A stretch of 7,797 nt of DNA, taken from NCBI GenBank assembly GCA_018648945.1, contig JABGQJ010000357.1:1-7797 (forward strand), read 5' to 3'. This stretch comes from Victivallales bacterium. Lineage in GTDB: Bacteria > Verrucomicrobiota > Lentisphaeria > Oligosphaerales > Lenti-02. Positions within the stretch are counted from its first letter, which is position 1. Each line of letters opens with the position of its first letter. Positions 6,901 to 7,797 of this stretch are shown piece by piece. Made by a program: the position numbers and the translations under genes. The notes under the pieces are model-generated. The model had not been told where the DNA came from. It made no database searches and saw only the letters and a list, made by a program, of their open reading frames with translations.

Positions 6901-7797
6901 AGAAACTGCCGTGGGTGGAGTAGTAAAGCCCATGCAGATTCAGGAGGGTAGCACCGTAGAGGAAGTTCTCGCGGGTGGCGGTCATCAGTCGCTCCGGGGT
7001 CGCCCCCCATCCCAGGCTGTGGTAGCCCTCCAGCCACACGCGCGGGCGTTGGTAGAGGTGGGCGATGGAACTGGACACCTTGTCCTTGATCAGGTCCGCA
7101 TTGCCGCCAGGTGTGTCGTGCCCCGGAGCGGTGTACCAGCGAACGCAGCGCATGTAGTCGCCGAATTCAGCCGGGTTGCGCCCGCGGCTGCCGGGGTCGC
7201 AGCCATAGATCATGCCACGACTCCAGTGCCAGTCGAAGATGGGACGGAAGTAGCGTTCCTCGCAGAGCCGCACCTTCACGTCGGCATAGTCGAGTCGTAC
7301 CTTCGGCGCGATTGGGCCGATGTCCTCGAACAGAGCCGGCAACCGGTCCAGAATGTCGTATCCCTTGCTCTGCCGGAACTGCTCGGCGAAGTCCGCGCAC
7401 CAGATGCGACTGCCAACCCCGAATTGCAGCTCGTCCTGGAAGAAGTAGTTGAGTCCCTCGGCCGTGCCCCCTGGCGCACGATCGGCACAGGGCTGGAAGA
7501 AGCGCTCGATGACGCGCTTGCCCGCCTCCGGGTGCATGGGATTGAGGGTGCGTGGCTTGCGCCGGGCGCCGATGGCCCAAACCTGCCACGTGCCCACGGC
7601 GGGTTCCCAGGCGATGGCTCCGTCCCGTGCGTCCGGCAACAGATCCGTGCCCCCCGGCAAGAGGGCCCTGCCTTCCCGTTTCCAGGCACGCACGGCGATG
7701 GTGTCCGGCGACACAGCGAGGCGGACCGGCCTGCCGGGAGCCGCATCGACCTTGGCAAGGACAGTCAGTTCCATCCCGTTCAGTTCCGGGTCGGCGA
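3980..7797 (-). CDS. GH106-type alpha-L-rhamnosidase, 5' end outside the window
   Basis: At least 1,264 residues from the first in-window ATG (7774), ending at TAA 3980-3982. The frame stays open upstream (ADPELNG before the Met) and family members carry more N-terminal sequence, so the gene is cut by the window edge; the true start and any signal peptide are not visible. GH106 enzymes remove terminal alpha-L-rhamnose from glycans such as rhamnogalacturonans. Visible from Met1: a barrel with FFQDELQFG (111-119, D114/E115), FDWHWSRGMIYGCDPG (180-195), VWLEGYHSLGWG (246-257, E249) and YYSTHGSFWEWAPP (284-297). E115 and E249 are candidate catalytic acids. An amidotransferase-like region (about 325-460) includes RVLILPAMRAI. 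A beta-sandwich-like insert follows at about 470-590. Then come ELWDPWTGKTRPL (687-699), DNRWGDFRLPA (803-813) and GYHGLKGNVTDDF (917-929), and a terminal GH2-like sugar-binding-type fold from SGSAWYRRDVTL (1157-1168) to SGLLGPV (1245-1251). The family call is firm; the substrate is inferred. Confidence 0.85.
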   Translation of the reverse strand, partial: ADPELNGMELTVLAKVDAAPGRPVRLAVSPDTIAVRAWKREGRALLPGGTDLLPDARDGAIAWEPAVGTWQVWAIGARRKPRTLNPMHPEAGKRVIERFFQPCADRAPGGTAEGLNYFFQDELQFGVGSRIWCADFAEQFRQSKGYDILDRLPALFEDIGPIAPKVRLDYADVKVRLCEERYFRPIFDWHWSRGMIYGCDPGSRGRNPAEFGDYMRCVRWYTAPGHDTPGGNADLIKDKVSSSIAHLYQRPRVWLEGYHSLGWGATPERLMTATRENFLYGATLLNLHGLYYSTHGSFWEWAPPCYHFRMPYWQHMGEFLRYFERLSYLLSQGVHCCDVAVLYPVAPFDADMDGKQAADTAFGVGKHLVASGYDFDYLDSESLDRAELRGGRLQVSGESYRVLILPAMRAIRWSTLQKALAFRDAGGIVVALGALPEASDRAGREDPVLAAATKSLFGEADETGRFASRPGPAGSGLGAAFLAATSFPPRTYDGGFAGRWVWSGEKTSDVWFKAVWRHPTQQTLPVMLRCDNRGDLYVNGKRICGGANYATGWTGQIALRDGDVLTVDAHDDDQGNRTAGFFFAIVQEGNTVFSAADFRYTIKRPADLAAWRTSRDLTGLAEPTPENVHPLHRGEAASQFSGLVETLLEHVPRDVETDKPCTALHRRIGARDVYMVMGVPRNTECTFRVQGRPELWDPWTGKTRPLPVVARSAKGTRVRLPLEAYEAQIVVFEPEQVPAVVSATDLEELTALELRDGVPILTGHATTPGLRTATVRLGNRSVKLMGEAPAPPTPLPLDGPWEFEMVPTMDNRWGDFRLPATLPSIGPEARLFRYAPETSPNPGWERPGEDDQAWEQVTHGFGPRFWQLGPLPDNADLAAVDAALAALTVVDPAVPVTVGGKAYAWTAYAFSWRWGREGDPGHQGYHGLKGNVTDDFLCLGKPKGGLNETLYVATPGGNRTYLWTAVATPAPAQAWVRTGGLTPAAMFLNGARVTDPAVPVALHAGGNPLLLRYDDPGRGHVVFEQANAPEPTVRTPLSMRWGDLPGRLAFDIRPDVAAPAGWYRFTSPPGFRGMTATVRGRAQAWSNGATMQQTAARVLPDGTREFVFAAAEPASGPVSVALRVEQDRGEYGGAAFPEPILLDCGAGQTALGDWAKNGALACYSGSAWYRRDVTLDAEQAAGPITLDLGQVAATAEVRVNGQPAGIRVAPPWRVELTGLVRPGVNRVEVLVCNTLANHYRTIPTRYRGSPVSGLLGPVVLHFPRPAVLTVQ

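Overview
This GC-rich window (by eye well above 60% GC) holds three genes, all consistent with handling of complex plant-type or extracellular polysaccharide by a heterotrophic bacterium. The family mix is a cytoplasmic-type PD40/TolB-like propeller, an exported hydrolase-like protein with a GHL6-type barrel and a beta-galactosidase-trimerisation-like domain, and a very large GH106-type alpha-L-rhamnosidase. This mix is typical of glycoside-hydrolase-rich phyla such as Planctomycetota, Armatimonadota, Hydrogenedentota, Verrucomicrobiota or Lentisphaerota. The sequence alone does not decide between them. There are no rRNA, tRNA, CRISPR, phage or IS signals.

Layout: positions 1-105 are a short 3' flank with one weak hairpin. 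Positions 106-1008 (minus strand) encode the roughly 300-residue propeller. Positions 1009-1233 are a divergent intergenic region with a 6-bp dyad (possible operator), a compact GC-rich palindromic element that looks like an interspersed repeat, and the ribosome binding sites of both flanking genes. Positions 1234-3969 (plus strand) encode a secreted 911-residue multidomain hydrolase-like protein. It is followed after only 10 bp by the convergent end of a giant minus-strand GH106 gene (3980 to the window edge). That gene is still open at position 7797, so its N-terminus lies outside the window.

Working together (inference): the exported protein and the GH106 enzyme would act on rhamnose-containing or other decorated glycans. 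The propeller shares a divergent control region with the exported hydrolase and may be co-regulated with it. No transporter, SusC/SusD pair, regulator gene or sugar kinase is visible, so this is at most part of a utilisation locus. I see no clear evidence of a wholly new system. The items most worth a second look are the palindromic intergenic element, the dyad, and a beta-sandwich-like insertion in the middle of the GH106 protein.
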